From Sphaerochaetaceae bacterium (GTDB lineage: Bacteria > Spirochaetota > Spirochaetia > Sphaerochaetales > Sphaerochaetaceae), in the NCBI GenBank assembly GCA_028532765.1, contig JAQQAR010000027.1, positions 1 through 64,000 of the forward strand: a DNA stretch of 64,000 nt. Direction: 5' to 3'. Position 1 is the first letter of the stretch, and the number at the start of each line of letters is the position of its first letter. Below are positions 45,920 through 54,867 of this stretch, one piece after another. Both the position numbers and the translations under genes were made by a program. Under the pieces are notes generated by a model that had not been told where the DNA came from, ran no database searches, and saw only the letters and a program-made list of their open reading frames with translations.

Positions 45920-47254
45920 ATGGCACAACAAGTTGTGATGCCCAAACAGGGAAACTCAGTGGAATCCTGCATTATTGTGGAATGGAATGTCAAAGTAGGG
46001 GACAAGGTTGCTGTAGGGGATGTCCTATGCTCAGCAGAAACCGATAAGTCAACCATTGACGTTGAATCGACCGCTGAAGGTGTAGTCCTGGCCATACTGT
46101 ATGAGGAAGGGGATGATGTTCCCGTAATGGTTCCCATCGTCATGGTCGGAGAGGAAGGCGAGAAGGTCGAGCTTCCCAAGACAGAAACCAATAAAGAAGA
46201 ACCTAAGGAAGAGAAACAGGAAGCAGCACCAGCTGAGGACACACAACCTGAAAAAGCTACTCCGCCTGCTACAGCAGACAAGGCTCAGGGATCCAGCCCC
46301 AGGGCGCGCAATCTGGCTTCCTCCATGGGAGTATCTCTCTCCTCTGTACAGCCCACCGGTCCTAAAGGTCGCATCATTGAACGTGATGTAGCCTCAGTGG
46401 CTGGAGAGCCTCTCAGTCCGGTTGCAAGACAGCAGGCTCTTGAGCAGGGAGTCCAGGTTCCAGGACGTGGTAGTGGCATGGGAGGAAGAGTCCTCTCTTC
46501 AGACCTACAGGAGAAACCTGCGATTGCTACCCCATCACGCATGGGAGAAGTCTCTGAAGAGATTCAGGAGATACCTGTGAAGGGAGTGAGAAAGGTAACT
46601 GCCAGGAGGATGATGGAATCCATCCACTCCACATGCCAGCTTACCCTTCATGCCCAGGCTGATGCACGTGCTCTGAAACGTCTGAGAGCAGGATTCAAGA
46701 GTGCCAAGAGTGAGCTCGGTTTGAACAAGGTTACGATCAATGATTTGATCCTCTTTGCAGTCAGCAGAACCTTGCTGGAGTTCCCTGCATTCAATGCACA
46801 CTTCCTTGGGGATAAGATGTTGCGCTTTAGTCATGTGCATCTTGGTGTCGCTACCGACACACCGAAGGGCCTTCTGGTCCCTGTGGTTCGCAATAGTGAC
46901 ATGCTCAGCCTCCGCCAGCTCTCTGAAGAGACCAAGGCCCTGATTGATAAATGCAAGGAAGGAACAGCCCAACCTGACGAACTCAGTGGTTCAACCTTTA
47001 CGGTAAGTAATGTAGGAGCCTTTGGTATTGATGCATTCACCCCGGTGCTCAACGTGCCTGAGGTTGCAATCCTTGGTGTTGGCGGCATAACCCTGACGCC
47101 GGTAGAGGATGAGGATGGTGATATCGTCTTTATTGAAAAGATTGGACTCTCGCTGACAATGGACCACCAGGCAGTCGATGGTGCAGATGCTGCACGCTTC
47201 CTCAAGGCATTGATGGACAACATCGCCACCATTGATCTCTTGTTGGCACTGTAG
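45920..47254 (+). CDS. 2-oxoacid/acetoin dehydrogenase E2 component
   Basis: The 444-residue acyltransferase has one lipoyl domain (ETDKSTID, lipoyl Lys43), an Ala/Pro/Glu linker, two subunit-binding-type motifs (SPRARNLASSMGVSL at about 126-157 and LSPVARQQALEQG at about 166-195) and the catalytic domain ending in DHQAVDG (His416, Asp420). It transfers the acyl group from lipoamide to CoA. Two binding motifs in a single-lipoyl E2 are uncommon. Part of E2-E3-E1, 12 bp after deoR. Confidence 0.9.
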   Translation: MAQQVVMPKQGNSVESCIIVEWNVKVGDKVAVGDVLCSAETDKSTIDVESTAEGVVLAILYEEGDDVPVMVPIVMVGEEGEKVELPKTETNKEEPKEEKQEAAPAEDTQPEKATPPATADKAQGSSPRARNLASSMGVSLSSVQPTGPKGRIIERDVASVAGEPLSPVARQQALEQGVQVPGRGSGMGGRVLSSDLQEKPAIATPSRMGEVSEEIQEIPVKGVRKVTARRMMESIHSTCQLTLHAQADARALKRLRAGFKSAKSELGLNKVTINDLILFAVSRTLLEFPAFNAHFLGDKMLRFSHVHLGVATDTPKGLLVPVVRNSDMLSLRQLSEETKALIDKCKEGTAQPDELSGSTFTVSNVGAFGIDAFTPVLNVPEVAILGVGGITLTPVEDEDGDIVFIEKIGLSLTMDHQAVDGADAARFLKALMDNIATIDLLLAL

Positions 47255-47263
47255 GGAGGATAC

Positions 47264-48616
47264 ATGAGTACCTATGATTTAATTGTAGTTGGCAGCGGTC
47301 CTGGTGGATATGTTGCCGCAGAAAGAGCAGGCGCACTTGGCAAGAAGGTCCTGCTCATAGAGAGAGGGCACCTTGGAGGAGTCTGCACAAACTGGGGGTG
47401 TATCCCCACCAAGAGCCTTCTGAACAGTGCCAAACTCTATCATCATGCACTTGATGGTGCAAAACATGGCGTTGAGGCTGCTGGGGTGACATTCAGCCTT
47501 CCTGATGCAATGAACTGGAAGAATGATACGGTGGGGACACTCAGGAGTGGTATAGAGTTCCTGATGAAATCGAACAAGGTGGAAACGGTTTTTGGTGAAG
47601 CTGAATTCATTGACCCTCATCATGTGAAAGTAGGTGATACCATCTATGATGGTTCTTACCTGATGGTCGCTACCGGTTCTTCCGCTTTTGTTCCACCTAT
47701 CCCGGGAGCAAAATTGGAGCATGTGCTCACCAGTAATGAGATCCTGGATCTCGAGGAAGTGCCCAAGTCCCTGGTTGTCATCGGTGGTGGGGTTATCGGA
47801 ATCGAATTTGCCTCGTTCTTCTCCATGATCGGTACCAAGGTCACCGTCATAGAGATGATGGATGAAATTCTCCCCATGATGGATGGCGAATTCGCCAAGC
47901 TGATGAGACGTGAGCTCAAGGAAGTTGACTTCCGCCTTGGTTGCAAGGTAGAGGAAATTACCAAGGAAGCGGTGTTGTATACCGATGCCAAGGGAAATAA
48001 ACAGTCGACTGAAGCAGCACTGGTCTTGATGAGTGTTGGGCGTAGGCCGAACACCCAGGGACTGGAGAAGCTTGGATTGGATATAGACCGGCAAGGGGTG
48101 GTGGTAAATGACCGTCTGCAAACCAATGTTGCCAATATCTGGGCGATTGGGGATGTGAATGGTCGCTCCCTCCTTGCTCATAGCGCCTCCCGCATGGCAG
48201 AGGTTGCCATCTCCAATATCTTCGGTTCAAAAGAGATGCGTATGCGCTACAACGCAATTCCTTGGGCAGTCTATGCGAATCCTGAGGCAGCTGGTTGTGG
48301 CATTACAGAAAAGGAAGCCAAGGAGAAAGGCATTCCTGTGAAGAGTCAAACTGTGCAGATGCGCGCAAACGGTCGTTTCCTCGCTGAGCAAGGTAAGCGT
48401 GCTTCCGGCTTGGTGAAAGTGATTTGTCACCAGGAAAGCGGTGCCATTCTTGGAGTTCATCTGCTGGGACCCTACAGCAGCGAGATTATCTGGGGCGCTT
48501 CAGCTCTTATTGAAGCAGAACTAAGAGTCCAGGATGTCAAAGAGATAGTATTTCCACACCCGAGTGTATCCGAGCTTATCAAGGATGCTTGCTTTGCACT
48601 CGACCATAGCCTGTAA
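47264..48616 (+). CDS. lpdA: Dihydrolipoamide dehydrogenase (E3)
   Basis: The 450-residue flavoprotein has GSGPGG for FAD (10-15), redox CTNWGC (Cys41, Cys46), VIGGGVIGIEFASFF for NAD and the C-terminal HPSVSELIKDA with active-site His and Glu. It reoxidises dihydrolipoamide of the preceding E2. This is a complex-dedicated copy, 9 bp after E2 and 11 bp before E1. Confidence 0.94.
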   Translation: MSTYDLIVVGSGPGGYVAAERAGALGKKVLLIERGHLGGVCTNWGCIPTKSLLNSAKLYHHALDGAKHGVEAAGVTFSLPDAMNWKNDTVGTLRSGIEFLMKSNKVETVFGEAEFIDPHHVKVGDTIYDGSYLMVATGSSAFVPPIPGAKLEHVLTSNEILDLEEVPKSLVVIGGGVIGIEFASFFSMIGTKVTVIEMMDEILPMMDGEFAKLMRRELKEVDFRLGCKVEEITKEAVLYTDAKGNKQSTEAALVLMSVGRRPNTQGLEKLGLDIDRQGVVVNDRLQTNVANIWAIGDVNGRSLLAHSASRMAEVAISNIFGSKEMRMRYNAIPWAVYANPEAAGCGITEKEAKEKGIPVKSQTVQMRANGRFLAEQGKRASGLVKVICHQESGAILGVHLLGPYSSEIIWGASALIEAELRVQDVKEIVFPHPSVSELIKDACFALDHSL

Positions 48617-48627
48617 GGAGTAACGAT

Positions 48628-51081
48628 ATGGCCAGAACGATACCATTTGATCCAGTAAAATTGAGGGAGCCACTCACCATTGAAACACCCTCGATTCCTG
48701 TTAACCAGTACAAGAGCAACATCAAGAAAGAGCTCAAGCAATATGGAAAGGAACGACTGATCCGTGCTTATTATGACATGCTCTTGATTAGAAAATTTGA
48801 GACCATGTTGGACACCATCAAGAAAGAGGGTGTGTATCAGGGGATCTCCTACAACCACCGCGGACCAGCCCACCTCTCATCCGGTCAGGAAAGTGCTGCT
48901 GTCGGGCAGGCAATGGTACTCGATCCGGAGGATCAGATCTTTGGTTCACACCGTAGCCATGGTGAGATTCTCGCCAAGAGCATGAGTGCCATCTATAAGA
49001 TGGAGGACAAGGAACTGCTCGCCATCATGGAATCATTCATGGATGGAGAGACCTACAAGATTGTAGAGAAACACTTTCCTGGAGAGAATGTCCGTGACCT
49101 AGCAGAGAACTTTGTATTGTACGGTGCCTTGGCTGAGATTTATGCCAAGAAGCCTGGATTCTCAGCAGGCCTTGGTGGTTCAATGCATACCTTCTTCAAG
49201 CCCTTTGGCAGTATGCCCAACAACGCAATTGTTGGAGGTTCCTGTACTATTGCAGTTGGTGCTTCCCTCTATAAGAAGATTAACCGAAAGAAGGGAATTG
49301 TTATCGCCAATATTGGTGATGGAGCTCTTGCACGTGGTCCTGTCTATGAAGGTTTGGTACTCTCCTCCATGGACCAGTACAAGACCCTCTGGGAAGACAA
49401 TCCTGGATATCCTCCCTTCATGCTCAACTGTTTTGACAACCTCTATGCCATGGGCGGTCAGCCTGTTGGTGAGACCATGGGCTACAAGGTTGCTGCAAGG
49501 GTTGCCTCTGCTATCAACGAATACTCCATGCACACCGAGCGTGTTGATGGATTCAACCCTCTTGCTGTAGCAGATGCCACGGCACGCAAGAAAGAAATCC
49601 TCCTCAAGGGAGAGGGCCCAGCGTTCATGGACACCATCACCTATCGTTACAGCGGTCATAGCCCCAGTGATGCCATGACCTACAGAACGAAGGAAGAGCT
49701 GGAAGCTTTCCGTAACCAGGATCCAATCGTGGCCTATGGTAACTACCTCATTGAAAACAAGGTTGTCAGTCAGGAAGAGCTCGATCAGTTTGATACAGTG
49801 CTTGAAGAGAAAATGAGAAAGACACTCGAGATTACCGTTGATCCGGTACTCAGCCCCATGGTTGATGAAAAATTCGTTGAGTCTGTCATGTTCTCCAATG
49901 GCAGTGTTGAGAAGTTGGATGATGGCGAACCAGTACTCCTCGAGAAGCTGGAAGACAATGCAAGGGTGAAGCAAATTGCCCGCAGAAGTCGCTATGCATA
50001 CGACGAGAACGGCAAGGAACTGCCTGCTGCAAAGCAGTACCAGTATCGTGATGCTGTCTTTGAGGCAATGGCACATCGCTTCTCCATTGACCCGACGATG
50101 ATTGCATATGGAGAGGATCATCGTGATTGGGGTGGCGCATTTGCCTGCTACCGTGGTCTTACCGAACTGCTTCCTCCTTCCCGGTTCTTCAACTCCCCGA
50201 TCGCTGAATCAGCAATTGTTGGAAGTGGAGTAGGCTACGCAATGGCCGGTGGACGAGCAGTTGTCGAGTTGATGTACTGTGACTTCCTTGGTTGCGCAGG
50301 GGATGAGGTATTCAACCAGATGCCAAAATGGCAGGCTATGAGCGCCGGTGTCCTGAAGATGCCACTTGTGCTGCGTGTATCAGTTGGTAACAAGTATGGT
50401 GCACAGCACTCACAGGAATGGACCAGCATGGTTGCTTCCGTCCCCGGATTGAAGGCAATGTACCCTGCAACACCGTATGATGTGAAAGGCATGCTCAACT
50501 ACGCACTCCGTGGTACTGACCCTGTGGTATTCTTTGAGAGCCAGAAACTCTATGGAATTGGCGAGATGTTCGTGAAGGAAGGAGTTCCTGAGGGCTACTA
50601 CGAAATTCCTGAAGGAGAACCGGTTGTCCGAAGGGAAGGTAAGGATGTAACGCTTATTGCCCTTGGACCCGCTCTCTATACTGCAACCAAGGCGGCAGAA
50701 CAGCTTGCCGAGAAGGGGATTGAGGCAGAGGTAATCGACCTGAGATGGATCAACCCACTCAAGTATGAGTTGTTGATCGAATCAGTGAGGAAGACTGGTA
50801 GAGCTGTCTTCGTGACCGACAGCTCCGAGCGTGGTAGTTATCTGCACACCGTAAGCTCCAACCTTAGCAGGCTTGCCTTTGATTATCTCGATGCCCCGAC
50901 AATAGTGGTCGGGTCAAAGAACTGGATCACACCGCCAGCAGAAATGGAGGAGTACTACTTTGCACAGGCGTACTCGGTACTGGATGCCATCCACGAACAG
51001 ATTTTACCGATTCCAGAGTATGTCCCCCAGAGCAATTTCACCGACGGTGAGTTCTTCAGGACAAGCAGACTCGGCGTCTGA
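48628..51081 (+). CDS. Fused E1 alpha-beta thiamine-diphosphate dehydrogenase
   Basis: The 817-residue protein joins both E1 halves. The alpha part has SHRSHGEILAKS, GLGGSMHTFF and the thiamine-diphosphate motif starting NIGDGALARG (GDG 230-232), then SGHSPSDAMTYR. The beta part starts near residue 472 (YRDAVFEAMAHRF) and has GEDHRDWGGAF, SPIAESAIVGSGVGYA and a transketolase C-terminal domain. It decarboxylates a 2-oxoacid, or cleaves an acetoin-like ketone, and acylates E2 lipoamide. Substrate unknown. Fusion and an extended alpha insert set it apart from housekeeping pyruvate dehydrogenase. Confidence 0.88.
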   Translation: MARTIPFDPVKLREPLTIETPSIPVNQYKSNIKKELKQYGKERLIRAYYDMLLIRKFETMLDTIKKEGVYQGISYNHRGPAHLSSGQESAAVGQAMVLDPEDQIFGSHRSHGEILAKSMSAIYKMEDKELLAIMESFMDGETYKIVEKHFPGENVRDLAENFVLYGALAEIYAKKPGFSAGLGGSMHTFFKPFGSMPNNAIVGGSCTIAVGASLYKKINRKKGIVIANIGDGALARGPVYEGLVLSSMDQYKTLWEDNPGYPPFMLNCFDNLYAMGGQPVGETMGYKVAARVASAINEYSMHTERVDGFNPLAVADATARKKEILLKGEGPAFMDTITYRYSGHSPSDAMTYRTKEELEAFRNQDPIVAYGNYLIENKVVSQEELDQFDTVLEEKMRKTLEITVDPVLSPMVDEKFVESVMFSNGSVEKLDDGEPVLLEKLEDNARVKQIARRSRYAYDENGKELPAAKQYQYRDAVFEAMAHRFSIDPTMIAYGEDHRDWGGAFACYRGLTELLPPSRFFNSPIAESAIVGSGVGYAMAGGRAVVELMYCDFLGCAGDEVFNQMPKWQAMSAGVLKMPLVLRVSVGNKYGAQHSQEWTSMVASVPGLKAMYPATPYDVKGMLNYALRGTDPVVFFESQKLYGIGEMFVKEGVPEGYYEIPEGEPVVRREGKDVTLIALGPALYTATKAAEQLAEKGIEAEVIDLRWINPLKYELLIESVRKTGRAVFVTDSSERGSYLHTVSSNLSRLAFDYLDAPTIVVGSKNWITPPAEMEEYYFAQAYSVLDAIHEQILPIPEYVPQSNFTDGEFFRTSRLGV

Positions 51082-51093
51082 TAAGGAAAGCCC

Positions 51094-52410
51094 ATGGATT
51101 TGAAACAGCTTGAAAAAAGCATCAATGATAGAGATCTTGCTACTCGACTTACCTCGAGTAGTGAGATTGGTTCCCTGATTCAAGGCGGCTCTCTCAAGAG
51201 AACAGCGCTTGAAGAGGTGAACAATCATGTGCATACCACCTATTCATTCAGTCCGTATGAACCTTCTGCGGCAGCCTATGCTGCCTGGAAGGCAGGGCTG
51301 GGTATTGTAGGAAGTATTGACCATGACAGCATTGGTGCGGCACAGGAGATGCTGGAAGCAGCACAGAATATCGGGATTGCCAGCACGGTAGGATTTGAGC
51401 TGAGAACAAGTTTTCTCGACACTCCCCTAGGGGATAGAAAGCTCAACAATCCGGACAGTATCGGAATTGCCTATATGTGCGTCCACGGGGTTCCCAAGCA
51501 ACACATCTCGACTGTTGCCAAGTTTCTCCAGCCGGTTCAGAAAATTCGTAACGAGAGGAATAAGGCTCAAGTCGAGGCTTTGCAGGCCTTGGTAGGGCAG
51601 TATGGCTTCGACCTTGATTTTGAAAGGGATGTCCTTCCTCTCAGTAGAGCTGAACAGGGAGGTTCTGTCACCGAACGGCACATTCTCTATGCTATGGCAA
51701 ACCAGAGTATTTCAATGTTTGGAAAAGGGGAGAAGCTGGTCCACTTCCTAAAGAAGGACTTGGGGCTGACTCTCGCTGGAAAGGTGCAGGACTGGTTGCT
51801 GGACAAGGACAACCTCCACTATGCATATGATCTCTTGGGAGTCTACAAGAGTACCTTCTTGCCTCGGTTCTTCATTCAACCTTCCAAGGAAGAGTGTTTG
51901 GATGTACGTGAGGTGGTCTCCTTTGCCAACAGCATTGGTGCCATTGCAGCCTATGCCTATCTTGGTGATGTGGCTGAGAGTGTGACCGGGGATAAGAAGG
52001 CAGAGAAGTTTGAGGATGAGTTCCTGGAGGAGCTGTTGGACTTGCTGGTGGATATTGGCTTCCCTGCGGTAACTTATATGCCTCCTCGCAATACCAAGGA
52101 GCAGATGCTTCGTTTGCAGAAGCTTGCCAGGGAGAGAAACCTGATGGAGATCAGTGGGGTCGATATCAACAGCAGCAGGCAGAGTATGAACTGTCCTGAG
52201 TTGTTGGAACCTACGGCCAGGCATCTCGTTGATGCAGCTTGGGCGCTGGTAGCGCATGAGAAGCTCGCCTCCTGTGATGATACGCTTGGTCTGTTCCATT
52301 CTGAAAATCCAATGTCGGGGTCTTCTCTCGAAGAGAAGTTGAAACATTACGCAGCACTAGGAAGAAAAATGAATACCCATGACCCATATTCCCTCGTGCA
52401 GCAGTTCTAA
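51094..52410 (+). CDS. PHP-domain metal-dependent hydrolase, unknown substrate
   Basis: The 438-residue protein has PHP metal-ligand motifs: NNHVHTTYS (His45, His47), GSIDHDSIG (Asp76, His77, Asp78), VGFELR with Glu, and later His/Asp-rich segments including SGVDINSSRQ. PHP enzymes are usually phosphoesterases in the cytosol. No trinucleotide or polymerase features are present. It sits between E1 and the SDR with 10-12 bp spacings, so it belongs to this pathway; removing a phosphate from a dead-end intermediate is one possibility. Confidence 0.8.
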   Translation: MDLKQLEKSINDRDLATRLTSSSEIGSLIQGGSLKRTALEEVNNHVHTTYSFSPYEPSAAAYAAWKAGLGIVGSIDHDSIGAAQEMLEAAQNIGIASTVGFELRTSFLDTPLGDRKLNNPDSIGIAYMCVHGVPKQHISTVAKFLQPVQKIRNERNKAQVEALQALVGQYGFDLDFERDVLPLSRAEQGGSVTERHILYAMANQSISMFGKGEKLVHFLKKDLGLTLAGKVQDWLLDKDNLHYAYDLLGVYKSTFLPRFFIQPSKEECLDVREVVSFANSIGAIAAYAYLGDVAESVTGDKKAEKFEDEFLEELLDLLVDIGFPAVTYMPPRNTKEQMLRLQKLARERNLMEISGVDINSSRQSMNCPELLEPTARHLVDAAWALVAHEKLASCDDTLGLFHSENPMSGSSLEEKLKHYAALGRKMNTHDPYSLVQQF

Positions 52411-52419
52411 GGAGAAGCA

Positions 52420-53580
52420 ATGACTACGTTTACAGAACAGATTAACTTTGAAATTCCCCCAGTGCTTCGTGGCTTGACCTTTGATGGTCAGAAGGGTTTG
52501 TTTATACACCGTGTCACTGGCAAGAAGGTGGACCTTTCCCTGCCATCTCCACAAGAGTTTGAGAGTATCGAAGAGGCCTCAGTGGCGTGGAAGAAGTTGC
52601 TCGATGCCTACACTTCAGAGAGAAAGGTTTTCCCTTCTGTAATAGAAATTGCAGGAATGGACCTTCAGTACGGGCTCGGGACCAACTATGATGAGGCCCT
52701 CAGGGCGGAAGGAGTGAGCCTGCTACCTACCCTTCCTCCCACTTTCAGCCGTGCGGATGTGGTTCGTGACAAGGTAGCCTTGGTCACCGGTGGTGCCCAA
52801 GGTTTTGGGGAGGGCATGGTTCGCTCCCTTGTTGAGAATGGAGCCTTTGTCTATATAGCAGATATGAATGCAGATGGGGCAAAAAAGCTCAGTGATGAGC
52901 TGAACTGGGAAGCCTGCATCACTGTTTCCAAACCTCTCACAGTCAATGTGACTGATGAGAAGAGTGTGGAGGCAATGATGAATCAGGTAGCTGAAGAGAC
53001 CGGGGGATTGGATCTGTTTGTATCAAATGCAGGGGTTCTTCGTGCCGGTTCAGTGAAGGTGATGGAGTTGAAGGATTTCCAGTTTGTTACCAACGTTGAC
53101 TATACAGGATTCTTTATCTGCACAAAGTTTGCCTCTAGACTGATGGCATTGCAGAATATTCCCAGTGCCTCGTATTTTACTGATATTATTGCCATCTCCA
53201 GTAAGTCCGGATTGGAAGGTTCCAATAAGAATGGTGCCTATGCAGGTGCAAAATTCGGGACCATCGGACTTACACAGAGTTTTGCTCTGGAGCTGGTTGA
53301 GGATAACATTAAGGTCAACGCAATCTGTCCGGGCAACTTCCTTGACGGTCCGCTTTGGTCGGACCCTAAGAGAGGGTTGTTCGTGCAGTACCTGGAAGCG
53401 GGAAAGGTTCCAGGAGCGAAAAGTGTTGCCGATGTAAGACGGTTCTATGAATCGAAGGTGCCGATGAATCGTGGATGTCGCACAGAGGACGTCATGAAGG
53501 CACTTCTCTACATAGTCGAACAGACCTACGAGACAGGTCAGGCGGTTCCCGTAACCGGTGGCCAGGTCATGCTTAATTAG
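52420..53580 (+). CDS. Short-chain dehydrogenase with N-terminal extension
   Basis: The 386-residue protein has about 115 residues of unknown fold, then an SDR domain: ALVTGGAQGFGEGMV (about 120-134), NAGVLRAG, Ser in DIIAISSKSGLE and YAGAK (Tyr274, Lys278). The SDR half recalls the dehydrogenase half of the bifunctional rhamnulose aldolase and sorbitol-6-phosphate dehydrogenases. I infer oxidation or reduction of lactaldehyde or a derived hydroxyketone. It follows the PHP gene by 9 bp. Confidence 0.85.
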   Translation: MTTFTEQINFEIPPVLRGLTFDGQKGLFIHRVTGKKVDLSLPSPQEFESIEEASVAWKKLLDAYTSERKVFPSVIEIAGMDLQYGLGTNYDEALRAEGVSLLPTLPPTFSRADVVRDKVALVTGGAQGFGEGMVRSLVENGAFVYIADMNADGAKKLSDELNWEACITVSKPLTVNVTDEKSVEAMMNQVAEETGGLDLFVSNAGVLRAGSVKVMELKDFQFVTNVDYTGFFICTKFASRLMALQNIPSASYFTDIIAISSKSGLEGSNKNGAYAGAKFGTIGLTQSFALELVEDNIKVNAICPGNFLDGPLWSDPKRGLFVQYLEAGKVPGAKSVADVRRFYESKVPMNRGCRTEDVMKALLYIVEQTYETGQAVPVTGGQVMLN

Positions 53581-53590
53581 GAGAATAGAA

Positions 53591-54865
53591 ATGAAAACAC
53601 GTGCTATCCGTCTGTATGGAGTGAATGATCTTCGCCTCGAAGAGTTTGAGCTTCCCCAGATTGCAGAGGACGAAATCCTCGCAAAAGTGATAACCAATAG
53701 TATCTGCATGAGCGACCACAAGGCCGCTGAGCAGGGTGCAAGCCATAAGAGAGTTCCCGATGACGTCGACAAGAACCCGATCATGCTGGGTCATGAGTTC
53801 TGTGGAGAAATCGTTGAGGTAGGAAAGAAATGGCAGGACAAGTTCAAGGTTGGTTCACGTTTCTCTATCCAGCCAGCTTTGAATTACAAGGGTACCCTTG
53901 ATGCCCCTGGATATTCGTTCCAGTACATCGGAGGGGACGCAACCTATGTGGTGATCCCTCATCAGGTAATGGAACTGGATTGCTTGCTCCCTTATGATGG
54001 GGATGCCTTCTTCCTTGGAAGTCTTGCTGAACCTGTTTCCTGTGTCGTTGGAACCTTCCACGCCATGTACCACACGACTAATGGGTCGTATGAGCACAAG
54101 ATGGGAATCGTCGAGGGTGGCAATATGGCCATTCTTGCCGGGGTTGGCCCCATGGGTCTCTCTGCAATTGACTATGCAGTGCACAACCCTGATCGTAAGC
54201 CCGGTCGCTTGGTCGTTACCGACATAGATGATGCACGCCTCAAACGTGCACAGGACCTGTACAGCGTTGAGGATGCCAAGCAGAACGGGGTTGAGTTAAT
54301 CTATGTCAATACCAAGAACTACAGTGACCCGAATGCAACCTTGATGGAATACACTGATGGAAAGGGCTACGATGATGTGCTGGTCATGGCTCCTGTAAGA
54401 ATGCTGGTGGAGCAGGCCGATGCAATCCTCGCAAAGGATGGTTGTCTGAACTTCTTCGCAGGTCCAAACAAAACAGATTTCACTGCAAGCATGAACTTCT
54501 ACAACGTGCACTACGCTTCCACCCATATTGTGGGTACCAGTGGTGGTAATACCGATGATATGAGGGAGTCCTTGCACCTGATGGAAAAGGGGTTGATCAA
54601 CCCTGCAGCAATGGTAACCCATATCGGAGGGCTCTCAGCAGTTCCTGAGGCAGTGATCAACCTGCCAAATATCCCTGGTGGAAAGAAGATGATGTATACT
54701 CATCTTGACTTCCCCCTCACAGCACTGACCGATCTTGCTGAACTGGGTAAAACCAATGAGGTGTTTGCTGAACTTGCAAAGCTGGTTGATAAGCACAATG
54801 GATTGTGGTCAGCTGAAGCAGAAGCCTACCTCTTGGAAAACTGCAAGAAACGAATCAAGGAGTAA
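53591..54865 (+). CDS. L-sorbose-1-phosphate reductase-like MDR dehydrogenase
   Basis: The start at 53591 follows AGGAG. The 424-residue medium-chain dehydrogenase has the catalytic-zinc residues Cys39 (ICMSDHK) and His68-Glu69 (GHEFCGEI), and an SLAEPVSCVVG segment. It lacks the four-Cys structural zinc lobe. GYSFQYIGGDATYVVIP and overall length resemble SorE. Rossmann GVGPMGLSAIDYA follows. In this setting it may act on a C3 diol or hydroxyketone rather than sorbose-1-phosphate, because no sorbose genes are present. Confidence 0.85.
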   Translation: MKTRAIRLYGVNDLRLEEFELPQIAEDEILAKVITNSICMSDHKAAEQGASHKRVPDDVDKNPIMLGHEFCGEIVEVGKKWQDKFKVGSRFSIQPALNYKGTLDAPGYSFQYIGGDATYVVIPHQVMELDCLLPYDGDAFFLGSLAEPVSCVVGTFHAMYHTTNGSYEHKMGIVEGGNMAILAGVGPMGLSAIDYAVHNPDRKPGRLVVTDIDDARLKRAQDLYSVEDAKQNGVELIYVNTKNYSDPNATLMEYTDGKGYDDVLVMAPVRMLVEQADAILAKDGCLNFFAGPNKTDFTASMNFYNVHYASTHIVGTSGGNTDDMRESLHLMEKGLINPAAMVTHIGGLSAVPEAVINLPNIPGGKKMMYTHLDFPLTALTDLAELGKTNEVFAELAKLVDKHNGLWSAEAEAYLLENCKKRIKE

Positions 54866-54867
54866 TT

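Noticed and set aside
47279-48181. A 300-codon open frame antisense to the E3 gene
   Set aside because: The sense strand is an unmistakable dihydrolipoamide dehydrogenase. The antisense product has no recognisable domain.
49180-50121. A 313-codon open frame antisense to the E1 gene
   Set aside because: It mirrors a strongly supported thiamine-diphosphate enzyme in the same codons, has no family motif, and no ribosome-binding site in a sensible place.
52420-54865. L-sorbose catabolic pair (SorE plus sorbitol-6-phosphate dehydrogenase)
   Set aside because: No sorbose transporter or PTS genes are present, and the pair is embedded between a dehydrogenase complex and rhaB. The resemblance is kept as a family note only.
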